From assembly GCF_014650895.1 (NCBI RefSeq), contig NZ_BMVV01000027.1:41695-105694 (forward strand): DNA of 64,000 bases, given 5' to 3'. The stretch is from Streptomyces omiyaensis. GTDB lineage: Bacteria > Actinomycetota > Actinomycetes > Streptomycetales > Streptomycetaceae. The position numbers and the translations under genes are program-made. This document shows positions 44,604-54,262 of this stretch, piece by piece. The notes below the pieces were generated by a model, which had not been told where the DNA came from, searched no databases, and saw only the letters and a list, made by a program, of their open reading frames with translations. Numbering within the stretch: the first letter of the stretch is position 1; every line of letters starts with the position of its first letter.

Positions 44604-45874
44604 GGGAACAGGTCGAAGGCGCGCAGCGTGCGGACCTTGTAGCCGCGGTCGGCGAAGTAGGAGAGGTCGCGGGCGAGGGCGGCCGGGTCGCAGGCGACGT
44701 AGGCGATGCGGCGGGCGCCGAGGCCGGCGAGGTGGTGGACGGTCTGCTTGCCGGCGCCGGCGCGGGGCGGGTCCAGGACGATGAGGTCGACGTCGGTGAT
44801 GCCGGTGCGCGGGAGGACCGACTCGACCTTGCCCTGCTCGACGCGGACGCGCGGGAAGTGGGCGAGGTTGTGGCGGGCGTCCTCGACGGCGCGCTTGCCG
44901 GACTCGATGCCGAGGACGGCGCCCTGGTCGCCGACGCGGTCCGCGAGGGCGCCGGCGAAGAGGCCGACGCCGCAGTAGAGGTCGAGGGCGGTGTCGCCCT
45001 TGCGCGGCAGGAGGCCCTGCATGACGGCCTTCATGAGGGTGTCGGCGGCCTTCGGGTGGACCTGCCAGAAGCCGCCGCTGCCGACGCGGTGGGTGCGCTC
45101 GTCGGCCCGCTCGCGGACGAAGGCGCGGCCGTGGACGCGGTGCACGCCGCCGTCCTTCTCGTCGACGCGCATCACCGAGACCGGCTTGTCGAGCTCGACG
45201 AGCGGGAGGCGGGCGCCGGGGCGGGGGGTGAGGATGACCTGGCGGTCGTTCGAGCCGGAGGCGGCGATGGCCTCGACGGCGGCCATCCCCTCCCAGGTGC
45301 GCTTCTCGATGCCGAGCTCGGAGACGCCCTCGGCGGCGATCATGCAGTGGTCGATGACCTCGACCTCGTGGGAGCGGTGCCGGCGCAGGCCCGCCCGGCC
45401 CTCGGTGTCGACCGCGTACTGGACGCGGGTGCGCCACTGCGGGACCTCGCCGGCGGGCAGCTTGTCGCCCTCGGCGGGCATGACGGTGCCGTCCCAGCCG
45501 GCCTCCTCCGGGGTGAGCCCGGCCAGCCGCTGGAGCTGCTCCGCGATGACCTCGCCCTTGAGGCGGCGCTGGGCGCCGGGCTTGGCGTGCTGCCAGTCGC
45601 AGCCGCCGCACTTCCCGGGGCCGGCGAAGGGGCAGGGGGCCTCGACGCGGTCCTTGGAGGCGTCCAGGATCTCGATCGCGTCGGCGCGCAGGAAGCGGGA
45701 GGTCTCCTCGCCCTCGGTGATCCGGACGCGGACCCGCTCGCCGGGCAGCGCGTGGCGGACGAAGAGGACCCGGCCGGCGTCGGTGCGGGCGATGCAGTGG
45801 CCGCCGTGGGCGACCGGGCCGACCTCGACCTCGTACTCCTCCCCGATCAGGGACGTCACAGGGGTGTTCTGCAT
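44546..45874 (-). CDS. TrmA/RlmD-family SAM-dependent RNA methyltransferase (insertion target)
   Basis: About 442 aa from ATG 45874 (MQNTPVTSLIGEEYEVEV). An N-terminal TRAM domain (about 5-65) is followed by an iron-sulfur-type cysteine cluster CPFAGPGKCGGCDWQ, SAM motif LDLYCGVGLFAGAL, motif IV VLDPPRAGAG and the catalytic Cys in YVACDPAALARDL. It should make 5-methyluridine in tRNA or rRNA; the exact target cannot be read from sequence. Its 3' end carries the repeat shared with 7101-7160 and would be the attachment site of the island. It lies 61 bp downstream of the permease gene on the same strand. Confidence 0.88.
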   Translation of the reverse strand: MQNTPVTSLIGEEYEVEVGPVAHGGHCIARTDAGRVLFVRHALPGERVRVRITEGEETSRFLRADAIEILDASKDRVEAPCPFAGPGKCGGCDWQHAKPGAQRRLKGEVIAEQLQRLAGLTPEEAGWDGTVMPAEGDKLPAGEVPQWRTRVQYAVDTEGRAGLRRHRSHEVEVIDHCMIAAEGVSELGIEKRTWEGMAAVEAIAASGSNDRQVILTPRPGARLPLVELDKPVSVMRVDEKDGGVHRVHGRAFVRERADERTHRVGSGGFWQVHPKAADTLMKAVMQGLLPRKGDTALDLYCGVGLFAGALADRVGDQGAVLGIESGKRAVEDARHNLAHFPRVRVEQGKVESVLPRTGITDVDLIVLDPPRAGAGKQTVHHLAGLGARRIAYVACDPAALARDLSYFADRGYKVRTLRAFDLFPMTHHVECVAILEPVKKGD

Positions 45875-45935
45875 GATCGGGGGCTCCGTAGCGAAGAAGA
45901 GAGATGGGCTGCTGTTCGCACAGCAGCCCACCAGT

Positions 45936-47987
45936 CTAGTTGCTCTTCGCCGTCGGTTCCTTCCTGGCCTTCTCGACCGGGCCGCGGCGGACCGCGCCGG
46001 GCGCGTTCCAGTCCTGCCGCTTGCGGGCCCGCTTCTTCGCGGCCTCGGAGGACCGGAGCTGGTAGGGGACGGAGGTGACCATCACGCCGGGGGTGAAGAG
46101 GAGCCGGCCCTTGAGGCGGAGCGCGGACTGGTTGTGGAGCAGGTGCTCGTACCAGTGCCCGACGACGTACTCGGGGATGTAGACCGAGACGGCGTCGCGC
46201 GGGCTCTCCTTGCGGAGGTTCTTCACGTACTCGATGACCGGCCGGGTGATCTCGCGGTACGGCGAGTCGAGGATCTTCAGCGGCACGTTGATGCCGCGCC
46301 GCTCCCACTCGTCCTTGAGCGCCTTGGTCTCCGCCGGGTCGACGTTGACGGTCAGCGCCTCCAGCTCGTGGGCGTGGAGGAGCTTGGCGTAGGCGAGGGC
46401 CCGGAGGGTGGGCTTGTGGAGCTTGGAGACGAGGACGATCGAGCGGACCCGGGAGGGGCGGACGTACTCGTCGGGGCGCTCCTCGGCGGCGGCGATCTCC
46501 GCCCCGACGGAGTCGTAGTGGCGGCGGATCGCGGTCATCGTCACGTAGAAGATCACCATGCCGAGCAGGGCGACCCAGGCTCCGTGGGTGAACTTGGTGG
46601 CGAGGACGACGACGAGGACGAGGCCGGTGAAGAAGGCGCCGAAGGCGTTGATCGCCCGCGAGCGGATCATGTGCCGGCGCTTGGCCGGGTCGCGCTCGGT
46701 CCGCAGGTGCCGGTTCCAGTGCCGGACCATGCCGATCTGGCTGAGGGTGAAGGAGACGAAGACGCCGACGATGTAGAGCTGGATGAGGCGGGTGGAGTCG
46801 GCGCCGTAGAGGACGACGAGGAGCGCGGCGGCGCCGGCGAGGAGCACGATGCCGTTGGAGAAGGCGAGGCGGTCGCCGCGGGTGTGCAGCTGGCGCGGCA
46901 GGTAGCGGTCCTGGGCGAGGATCGAGCCGAGGAGCGGGAAGCCGTTGTACGCCGTGTTGGCGGCCAGGAAGAGGACGAGCGCGGTGGCGGCGGCGAGCAG
47001 GACGAAGAAGAACGTTCCGTCGCCGAAGACGGCCGCGGCGACCTGGGAGATCACCGGGTCCTGGACGTAGCCCTCGCCGACCGGGACGCCGTTCAGGAGC
47101 AGGTCCTCGGCGGGCTTCTCGGCCATCCGGACGTCGGTGGCCTGGGCGAGGAAGATGATGCCGCAGAACATGGTGACGGCGAGGCCGCCCATGAGCGCGA
47201 GGGTGCTGGCGGCGTTCTTCGACTTCGGCTTGCGGAAGGCGGGGACGCCGTTGGAGATGGCCTCGACGCCGGTGAGGGCCGCGCAGCCGGACGAGAAGGC
47301 GCGCAGCAGCAGGAAGATCAGGGCGAAGCCCGCGAGTCCCGGGTGCTCCGGCTTGATCTCGAAGTCGGCGGTGGGGGCCTTCATGGTGTCGTCGAGGACG
47401 AGCCCGCGCCAGGCGCCCCAGGCGATCATGCAGAAGACGCCGAAGACGAAGACGTACGTCGGGATGGCGAAGAGGCTGCCGGACTCCTTCACGCCGCGGA
47501 GGTTCATCACCGTGAGGAGGACGATCACGGCGACGGCGCAGGCGACCTTGTGCTCGACGACGAAGGGGATCGCGGAGCCGAGGTTCTCGATGCCGGAGGA
47601 GATCGACACGGCGACGGTGAGGACGTAGTCGACGAGCAGGGCGCTCGCGACGGTGAGTCCGGCCTTGGGCCCGAGGTTGGTGGTGGCGACCTCGTAGTCG
47701 CCGCCGCCGCTCGGGTACGCGTGCACGTTCTGGCGGTAGGAGGCGACGACCGTGAACATCAGGACGACGACGGCCAGCGCGATCCACGGGCTGAAGTGAT
47801 AGGCCGACAGACCGGCGACGGAGAGGACGAGGAGGACCTCGCCCGGCGCGTACGCCACCGAGGACAGCGGGTCGGAGGCGAAGACGGGGAGGGCGACCCG
47901 CTTGGGGAGAAGGGTCTCTCCCAGCTTGTCGCTGCGCAGGGCCCGCCCGATCAGGATCCGTTTGGGCACGTCGGTCAGTTTGGACAC
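45936..47987 (-). CDS. APC-superfamily permease, probably KimA-like potassium transporter
   Basis: A 683-aa membrane protein from GTG 47987 (MSKLTDVPKRILIGRAL). About 12 hydrophobic segments occupy residues 30-460, including FASDPLSSVAYAPGEVLLVL and YPSGGGDYEVATTNLG, the typical APC/KimA opening. A ~200-residue cytoplasmic tail follows (KLHKPTLRALAYAKLLHAHE, FTPGVMVTSVPYQL). B. subtilis KimA proteins share this layout and import K+ with protons. Two TrkA/RCK genes transcribed divergently from it support a potassium role. Annotation as a generic amino-acid permease is the alternative. I see no clear Shine-Dalgarno before the GTG. Confidence 0.8.
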   Translation of the reverse strand: MSKLTDVPKRILIGRALRSDKLGETLLPKRVALPVFASDPLSSVAYAPGEVLLVLSVAGLSAYHFSPWIALAVVVLMFTVVASYRQNVHAYPSGGGDYEVATTNLGPKAGLTVASALLVDYVLTVAVSISSGIENLGSAIPFVVEHKVACAVAVIVLLTVMNLRGVKESGSLFAIPTYVFVFGVFCMIAWGAWRGLVLDDTMKAPTADFEIKPEHPGLAGFALIFLLLRAFSSGCAALTGVEAISNGVPAFRKPKSKNAASTLALMGGLAVTMFCGIIFLAQATDVRMAEKPAEDLLLNGVPVGEGYVQDPVISQVAAAVFGDGTFFFVLLAAATALVLFLAANTAYNGFPLLGSILAQDRYLPRQLHTRGDRLAFSNGIVLLAGAAALLVVLYGADSTRLIQLYIVGVFVSFTLSQIGMVRHWNRHLRTERDPAKRRHMIRSRAINAFGAFFTGLVLVVVLATKFTHGAWVALLGMVIFYVTMTAIRRHYDSVGAEIAAAEERPDEYVRPSRVRSIVLVSKLHKPTLRALAYAKLLHAHELEALTVNVDPAETKALKDEWERRGINVPLKILDSPYREITRPVIEYVKNLRKESPRDAVSVYIPEYVVGHWYEHLLHNQSALRLKGRLLFTPGVMVTSVPYQLRSSEAAKKRARKRQDWNAPGAVRRGPVEKARKEPTAKSN

Positions 47988-48220
47988 GCAGAGGATCGTA
48001 AGCGTTCGAAAAGAGCCATCCCGACCGCGACCCCCAATCCATACGGAATCTTTCCGGCTGCCCCTCGGATGCAGTCCCGTTCGGCGTTGCGGCTTAAGCT
48101 CGGACCGGGCAACCCGACAGGGCGTTGTCCGCCACGGCCCGGGCCGATCGGGCGAGGAAAGTTGTGAGCAGCGTGTTTTCGCAGGTCAGCAAGGCGATCA
48201 GGAGTGCGGGGTAAGGGGAC
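47988..48220. promoter_or_regulatory. Divergent promoter region, permease / trkA pair
   Basis: 233 bp between two divergently transcribed K+-related genes. AAGGGG at 48213-48218 is the ribosome binding site of the first trkA. I see no reliable -35/-10 pair, and no ydaO-type c-di-AMP riboswitch core could be recognised. Confidence 0.4.
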
Positions 48221-48889
48221 GTGCACATCGTCATCATGGGCTGCGGGCGAGTGGGCGCCGCTCTCGCGCAGACCCTGGAGCAGCAGGGCCACACGGTCGC
48301 CGTCGTCGACCAGGACCCGACGGCTTTCCGCCGCCTCGGCTCCGGTTTCGGCGGCCGGCGCGTCACCGGGGTCGGCTTCGACCAGGACACGCTGCGCGAG
48401 GCGGGGATCGAGGAGGCCGGTGCCTTCGCCGCGGTGAGCAGCGGCGACAACTCCAACATCATCGCGGCCCGGGTGGCCCGCGAGATGTTCGGCATCGAGA
48501 ACGTGGCCGCGCGGATCTACGACCCGCGGCGTGCCGAGGTCTACCAGCGGCTGGGCATCCCGACGGTCGCGACGGTCCGCTGGACCGCCGACCAGATGCT
48601 GCGCCGGCTGCTCCCCTCCGGCGCCGAGCCGCTGTGGAGCGACCCGAGCGGCGGCGTCCAGCTCGCCGAGGTGCACACCTCCCCGGCGTGGATCGGCCAC
48701 AAGATCAGCCGGCTCCAGGACGAGACCGGCGTGCGGGTCGCCTTCCTCACCCGGCTGGGCGAGGCGGTCATCCCGTCCTCGCAGACGGTGCTCCAGGAGG
48801 GCGATCTGGTGCACGTGATGATGCGGACGGACGAGATCGCGAAGGTCGAGGCGGCCTTCGCCGAGGGTCCTGAGGAGGGCGGTCACTGA
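48221..48889 (+). CDS. TrkA/RCK-family potassium-uptake regulatory protein (first copy)
   Basis: A 222-aa protein from GTG 48221 behind AAGGGG. The Rossmann nucleotide-binding loop is MGCGRVGAALA (residues 6-16), with the acidic end of beta-2 in VVDQD, and a RCK_N domain up to about 140. A smaller RCK_C domain follows (QLAEVHTSPAWIGHKISRL...GDLVHVMMRTDE). Such proteins gate K+ channels or transporters in response to NAD(H), ATP or c-di-AMP. The stop overlaps the ATG of a second, similar gene (TGATG), so the two probably form a hetero-assembly. Confidence 0.88.
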   Translation: MHIVIMGCGRVGAALAQTLEQQGHTVAVVDQDPTAFRRLGSGFGGRRVTGVGFDQDTLREAGIEEAGAFAAVSSGDNSNIIAARVAREMFGIENVAARIYDPRRAEVYQRLGIPTVATVRWTADQMLRRLLPSGAEPLWSDPSGGVQLAEVHTSPAWIGHKISRLQDETGVRVAFLTRLGEAVIPSSQTVLQEGDLVHVMMRTDEIAKVEAAFAEGPEEGGH

Positions 48890-49563
48890 TGCGGGTCGCG
48901 ATTGCGGGCGCGGGCGCGGTGGGCCGTTCCATCGCGGGCGAGCTCCTGGAGAACGGCCACGAGGTCCTGCTCGTCGACAAGGCGCCGACCGCCATCTCGG
49001 TGGAGCGGGTGCCGCAGGCGGAGTGGCTGCTGGCCGACGCCTGCGAGATCACCTCGCTGGACGAGGCGGCGCTCCAGCGCTGCAACGTGGTCATCGCGGC
49101 CACCGGCGACGACAAGGTGAACCTGGTCGTCTCGCTGCTCGCGAAGACCGAGTACGGGGTGCCCCGGGTGGTCGCCCGGGTGAACAACCCGAAGAACGAG
49201 TGGCTGTTCAACGAGGCGTGGGGCGTGGACGTGGCCGTCTCGACGCCGCGTCTGATGTCGGCCCTGGTCGAGGAGGCGGTGAGCGTCGGCGACCTGGTCC
49301 GGCTGCTCCGCTTCAGCCACGGCGACGCCAACCTGGTGGAGCTGACGCTGCCGCCGGAGTCGGCGGTGGCGGGGACGCAGGTCGGCGAGGTCGCCTGGCC
49401 GCAGGACACCTCGCTGGTGACGATCATCCGCGGTTCGCGGGTGCTGACGCCGAGCCCCGAGGAGACCCTGGAGGCCGGCGACGAGCTGCTGTTCGTGGCC
49501 GCGCAGGCCCGCGAGGAGCAGCTGGAGGAGCTCCTCCAGGTCCGCCGGGAGCCGGCGGAGTAG
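48889..49563 (+). CDS. TrkA/RCK-family potassium-uptake regulatory protein (second copy)
   Basis: A 224-aa protein from ATG 48889. Nucleotide-binding loop AGAGAVGRSIAGELLENGHE (5-24), RCK_N domain with VIAATGDDKVNLVVSLLAK and ARVNNPKNEWLF, then RCK_C (NLVELTLPPESAVAGTQV...GDELLFVAAQA). Translationally coupled to the first copy. Pairs of this kind (CeoB/CeoC-like) are usual in actinobacteria. The strong hairpin at 49594-49643 ends the operon. Confidence 0.88.
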   Translation: MRVAIAGAGAVGRSIAGELLENGHEVLLVDKAPTAISVERVPQAEWLLADACEITSLDEAALQRCNVVIAATGDDKVNLVVSLLAKTEYGVPRVVARVNNPKNEWLFNEAWGVDVAVSTPRLMSALVEEAVSVGDLVRLLRFSHGDANLVELTLPPESAVAGTQVGEVAWPQDTSLVTIIRGSRVLTPSPEETLEAGDELLFVAAQAREEQLEELLQVRREPAE

Positions 49564-49593
49564 AGCAGCCGCACCGCGTGGTGGGGCGGTGCC

Positions 49594-49643
49594 GCACGGG
49601 GAAGGGCCCGGGACCGGTGACGGTCCCGGGCCCTTCCCCGTGC
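49594..49643. terminator. Bidirectional terminator after the trkA pair
   Basis: A perfect 22-bp stem, 49594-49615 against 49622-49643 (left arm begins GCACGGGGAAGGGCCC), with a 6-nt loop. It lies between the convergent trkA and DUF3159 genes and can stop transcription from both. Confidence 0.85.
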
Positions 49644-49693
49644 GCTCCGGTGGTTCCGGGGGGCCTGATCCGACGGGAATGGTCGGACAGGCC

Positions 49694-50452
49694 CTAGGGG
49701 GCGTCCGGCTCCTGCCGGGCGGCGGCGCGGGCCGCGGCCTCGCGCTCCTTCTCGGCCTTCTCCTCGGCCTCCATCTCGGCGAAGACGTCGATCGGCGGCG
49801 GCGCCTTGGCGAGGAAGACCCAGGTGAGGTAGACGGCGAGCAGGAAGGGCGGGATCTTCAGGGCGACGAGGACCCAGCCGAGCTGGGTGGTGTCGGCCCA
49901 CCAGTAGAGGGGGAAGAGGATCGCGCACTTGGCGAGCAGGATCAGGCCCCAGGCCCAGCTGGCCTTCGCGTAGGCCCTCTTCCGTCCCGGGTTCCGGGTC
50001 CGCCAGGAGAGGTTCTCCTTGAAGACCGGGCCGAGGATGAGGCCGATCAGCGGGACGCCGGCGAGGGTGGTGACGATGTACGCGAGGCCGAGGCCCAGCG
50101 TGTAGATCATGCCGGGGAGGTAGAAGTCCTTGGCGTTGCCGGTCATCATCGCGAAGACGACGCCGAAGGCGACGCCGAAGACTCCGCTGAAGGCGTGCTT
50201 GACGGTGTCGCGGCGGACGAGCCGGACGGCGACGAGGAGCAGGGAGACCGCGAGCGCGGCGATGGCCGAGCCCTTGAGGTCCTTGTTGATCGTGTAGATC
50301 GTGACGAAGAGCAGTCCGGGCAGGACCGTCTCGACCATGCCCCGGACGCCGCCGAACGCCTCGAACAGCGCGGCCTCGGTCACCGCCTTGTCGGTCCGGG
50401 CGTTCTGGTCCGGGGTCGGCGGTGCGGTGGTCGGCTTGTCGACGGACGTCAC
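49694..50452 (-). CDS. DUF3159 family membrane protein
   Basis: A 252-aa protein from GTG 50452 (MTSVDKPTTAPPTPDQNART). After a soluble N-terminus come about six membrane segments, including TVLPGLLFVTIYTI, IYTLGLGLAYIVTTLAGV and FLLAVYLTWVFLA, then a charged Glu/Ala/Arg tail. This is the DUF3159 pattern (FGGVRGMVETVLPGL). The function is unknown. It is 3 bp downstream of the OB-fold gene, so probably in one operon with it. Confidence 0.85.
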   Translation of the reverse strand: MTSVDKPTTAPPTPDQNARTDKAVTEAALFEAFGGVRGMVETVLPGLLFVTIYTINKDLKGSAIAALAVSLLLVAVRLVRRDTVKHAFSGVFGVAFGVVFAMMTGNAKDFYLPGMIYTLGLGLAYIVTTLAGVPLIGLILGPVFKENLSWRTRNPGRKRAYAKASWAWGLILLAKCAILFPLYWWADTTQLGWVLVALKIPPFLLAVYLTWVFLAKAPPPIDVFAEMEAEEKAEKEREAAARAAARQEPDAP

Positions 50453-50455
50453 CGG

Positions 50456-50854
50456 CTACTCCTGTCCGAGCGGTCGGAGCTCGTATTTGGGGTTGAAGAG
50501 GACCCGCCGGCCGTGGCTCATGGAGATCCGGCCGGAGGCGATCAGCTTGCGGCCCGGCTCGATGCCCACGATGGAGCGGCGGCCCAGCCAGACGACGTCG
50601 AGCGGCGCGGTGCCGTCGAAGAGCTCGGCCTCCAGGGCGGGGACACCGGCGCGGGGGCGCAGCGTGACCGTGCGCAAGGTACCAGTCACCTTGACTATCT
50701 GGCGGTCGGAGCAGTCCGAGATACGCGTGCAGCCCGAGGCCGCCGTGTCCTCCTGGAGCTCCTCGGACTCCAGGTCCTCCGGCGAGGAGGAGAGCCGGTC
50801 GAGCATCCGGCGGAACCGGCCTGCCGGCTTGTCGGTACGGGGTGCAGCACTCAT
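50456..50854 (-). CDS. OB-fold nucleic-acid-binding protein
   Basis: About 132 aa from ATG 50854 (MSAAPRTDKPAGRFRRML); a TTG two codons upstream is less likely. After a helical N-terminus the core IVKVTGTLRTVTLRPRAGVP, AELFDGTAPLDVVWLGRR and KLIASGRISMSHGRRVLFNP has the shape of an OB-fold of the tRNA-anticodon/RecG wedge type. It is directly followed by the DUF3159 gene. The same pair is frequent in Streptomyces, with no proven role known to me. Confidence 0.82.
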   Translation of the reverse strand: MSAAPRTDKPAGRFRRMLDRLSSSPEDLESEELQEDTAASGCTRISDCSDRQIVKVTGTLRTVTLRPRAGVPALEAELFDGTAPLDVVWLGRRSIVGIEPGRKLIASGRISMSHGRRVLFNPKYELRPLGQE

Positions 50855-50899
50855 GTACAAAAGCGTACCGGCCCCCGCCCCGCCGGGAGGAGGCGCGGA

Positions 50900-51586
<687 letters not shown>

Positions 51587-51618
51587 GGAGGGGCCTTCCT
51601 TCTGCCGGTACGGCGGCG

Positions 51619-51662
51619 GGTGCGGGGGCGGAGTACGGGGGGTGCGGGGGCGGAGTACGGGG
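51619..51662. repeat. 22-bp tandem repeat between kdpD and kdpE
   Basis: Two exact copies of a 22-bp G-rich unit (GGTGCGGGGGCGGAGTACGG plus GG), at 51619-51640 and 51641-51662. A third, degenerate copy begins at 51663. They fill most of the kdpD-kdpE gap and could vary in copy number or form G-rich structures. Confidence 0.7.
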
Positions 51663-51715
51663 GGTGCGGGGCGGGGAGCGGAGGGGGCCGGGTGCCGGGT
51701 GCCGGGGCCGCGGGC

Positions 51716-54262
51716 TCAGCTCACCACGTGGGCCGGCAGCTCGGTGACGGGCGGCGGGGCGTCTCCGCCGGCGGCGCGCAGGGTGAGGACCATGGTGAGC
51801 CCGCCGCCGGGGGTGTCCTCGGCGCTGAGGGTGCCCCCCATGGCCTCCACGAAGCCGCGGGCGACGGCGAGGCCGAGGCCGACCCCGGAGCCGCGCGGGG
51901 CGTCGCCGAAGCGCTGGAACGGCTCGAAGATGCCGTCCTTGGAGTCGTCGGGGACGCCGGGCCCGCGGTCGACCACCCGGAGCTCGACGCGGTCGCCGAG
52001 GGCGCTGGCGGCGACGGCGACCGGGATGCCCTCGGGGCTGTACTTGACGGCGTTCTCGACGATGTTGGCGACGGCCCGTTCCAGGAGGCCCTTGTCGACC
52101 TCGACCATGGGCAGGGTCTCGGGGACGTCGGCCTCCGCGCTGCCGTCCGGGACCCCGCCGAGGGCCATCGGGACGACCTCGTCGAGGTCGACCGCCCGGA
52201 TCAGGGGGGTGACGGTGCCGGTCTGGAGGCGGGACATGTCGAGGAGGTTGCCGACCAGGTGGTCGAGCCGGTCGGCGCCGGCCTCGATGCCCTCCAGCAG
52301 TTCGGCCCGGTCCTCGTCCGACCACTCCACGTCGTCGGAGCGGAGCGAGGAGACCGAGGCCTTGATCCCGGCCAGCGGGGTGCGCAGGTCGTGGCTGACG
52401 GCCGCGAGCAGGGAGGTGCGGATCTTGTTGCCCTCCGCGAGCTTCCGGGCCTCCTCCGCCTCACCCACCAGCCGCTGCCGGTCGAGGACCACCGCCGCCT
52501 GGGCGGCGAAGGCGCCCAGCACCCGCCGGTCCTCGGCCGGCAGCACCCGGCCGCTCAGCGCGAGGGCGAGGTGGTCGCCCACCGGCATGTCCACGTCGGC
52601 GTCCTCGGGCCGGAGGGCCGGGTGGGGGCCGACGGTGGCGGCGTGGCCCCACGGCTCGGTGCCGTCGGTCCGCTCCAGGAGGGCGACGGACTCCATGGAG
52701 AAGGTCTCGCGGACCCGTTCGAGGAGGGCGTCGAGGCTGGTCTCGCCGCGCAGCACGCTTCCCGCGAGGTAGGAGAGGACCTCGGACTCGGCGCGCAGCC
52801 GGGCGGCCTGGTGGGTGCGGCGGGCGGCGAGGTCGACGACCGAGGCGACGGCCATGGCGACGCCGAAGAAGACCGCGATGGCGACGATGTTCATCGGGTC
52901 GGCGATGGTGATCCGGTGGATCGGCGGGGTGAAGAACCAGTTGAGCAGCAGGGAGCCGACCGCGGCCGAGGCGAGCGCCGGCAGGAAGCCGCCGAGCAGG
53001 GCCGAGGCGACGGTCAGCGCCAGGAAGAGCAGCATGTCGTTGGCGAGCCCGAGGTCCGCGTCGGTGTGGGTGAGGCACAGCGCGAGCGCGATCGGGCCGG
53101 CGACGCCGACGAGCCAGCCGCCGAGGAGGCGGGAGCGGCCCAGGCGGGCGCCGCGCGCGACCGGCAGGCCGCGCCCCTTGGCGACCTCGCCGTGGGTGAC
53201 GATGTGGACGTCCAGGTCGGGACCGGACTCGCGGGCGACGGTCTGCCCGACGCCCGGACCGAGGACGTACTGCCAGGTGCGGCGGCGGCTGGAGCCGAGG
53301 ACGATCTGGGTGGCGTTCACCCCGCGGGCGAACTCCAGGAGGGCGGTCGGTATGTCGTCGCCGATGACGTGGTGGAAGGTGCCCCCGAGGTCCTCGACGA
53401 GGGTGCGCTGGACGGCCAGCTCCTTGGGCGAGGCGGCGGTGAGGCCGTCGCTGCGGGCGATGTAGACGGCGAGGACCTCGCCGCCGGCGCCCTTCTCGGC
53501 GAGCCGGGTGGCGCGCCGTATCAGGGTGCGGCCCTCGGGGCCGCCGGTGAGGCCGACGACGATCCGCTCGCGGGCCTGCCAGGTGGAGCGGATGTTGTGC
53601 TCGCCCCGGTACTGGCGCAGGTACTCGTCGACGCGGTCGGCGGTCCACAGGAGGGCCAGTTCGCGCAGGGCGGTGAGGTTGCCGGGGCGGAAGTAGTTGG
53701 AGAGGGCCGCGTCGACCTTGTCCGGCTTGTAGATGTTGCCGTGGGCCATCCGGCGGCGCAGCGCCTGCGGCGACATGTCGACCAGCTCGATCTGGTCGGC
53801 CCGCCGGACGATCTCGTCGGGGACGGTCTCGCGCTGCCGGACGCCGGTGATGGCCTCGACGACGTCGCCGAGGGATTCGAGGTGCTGGATGTTGACCGTG
53901 GAGACGACGTCGATGCCGGCCGCGAGGAGCGCGGCCACGTCCTGCCAGCGCTTGGGGTTGCGCGAGCCGGGCACGTTGGTGTGGGCCAGCTCGTCGACGA
54001 GGACGACGGCGGGGCGGCGGGCGAGGACGGCGTCGACGTCCATCTCGGTGAAGACGGCGCCGCGGTACTCGATCTCGCGGCGGGGCAGCTGCTCCAGGCC
54101 GTGCAGGAGGACCTCGGTGCGGGGGCGTCCGTGGTGCTCGACGAAGCCGACGACGCAGTCGGTGCCCCGCTCCACCCTGCGGTGGGCCTCGGCGAGCATC
54201 GCGTACGTCTTGCCGACGCCGGGTGCCGCGCCGAGGTAGATCCGAAGCTTGCCACGTCCCAT
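51716..54262 (-). CDS. kdpD: KdpD sensor histidine kinase
   Basis: 848 aa from ATG 54262 (MGRGKLRIYLGAAPGVGKTY). The KdpD domain has Walker A GAAPGVGKT (11-19) and ELAHTNVPGSRNPKRWQDV. A universal-stress-protein-like domain occupies about 230-360, followed by four membrane segments (about 390-490, with LLLNWFFTPPIHRITIADP), a GAF-like region, the H box VSHDLRTPLAG, N box IVENAVKYSP, and G boxes VVDRGPGVP and GSGVGLGLA. KdpD senses K+ limitation and, in some bacteria, c-di-AMP. It is complete and paired with kdpE, but without kdpFABC nearby. Confidence 0.9.
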   Translation of the reverse strand: MGRGKLRIYLGAAPGVGKTYAMLAEAHRRVERGTDCVVGFVEHHGRPRTEVLLHGLEQLPRREIEYRGAVFTEMDVDAVLARRPAVVLVDELAHTNVPGSRNPKRWQDVAALLAAGIDVVSTVNIQHLESLGDVVEAITGVRQRETVPDEIVRRADQIELVDMSPQALRRRMAHGNIYKPDKVDAALSNYFRPGNLTALRELALLWTADRVDEYLRQYRGEHNIRSTWQARERIVVGLTGGPEGRTLIRRATRLAEKGAGGEVLAVYIARSDGLTAASPKELAVQRTLVEDLGGTFHHVIGDDIPTALLEFARGVNATQIVLGSSRRRTWQYVLGPGVGQTVARESGPDLDVHIVTHGEVAKGRGLPVARGARLGRSRLLGGWLVGVAGPIALALCLTHTDADLGLANDMLLFLALTVASALLGGFLPALASAAVGSLLLNWFFTPPIHRITIADPMNIVAIAVFFGVAMAVASVVDLAARRTHQAARLRAESEVLSYLAGSVLRGETSLDALLERVRETFSMESVALLERTDGTEPWGHAATVGPHPALRPEDADVDMPVGDHLALALSGRVLPAEDRRVLGAFAAQAAVVLDRQRLVGEAEEARKLAEGNKIRTSLLAAVSHDLRTPLAGIKASVSSLRSDDVEWSDEDRAELLEGIEAGADRLDHLVGNLLDMSRLQTGTVTPLIRAVDLDEVVPMALGGVPDGSAEADVPETLPMVEVDKGLLERAVANIVENAVKYSPEGIPVAVAASALGDRVELRVVDRGPGVPDDSKDGIFEPFQRFGDAPRGSGVGLGLAVARGFVEAMGGTLSAEDTPGGGLTMVLTLRAAGGDAPPPVTELPAHVVS

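Noticed and set aside
47988..48220. ydaO-type c-di-AMP riboswitch before the K+ genes
   Set aside because: Looked for because of the K+ context, but the conserved core was not recognised; a covariance-model search would decide.
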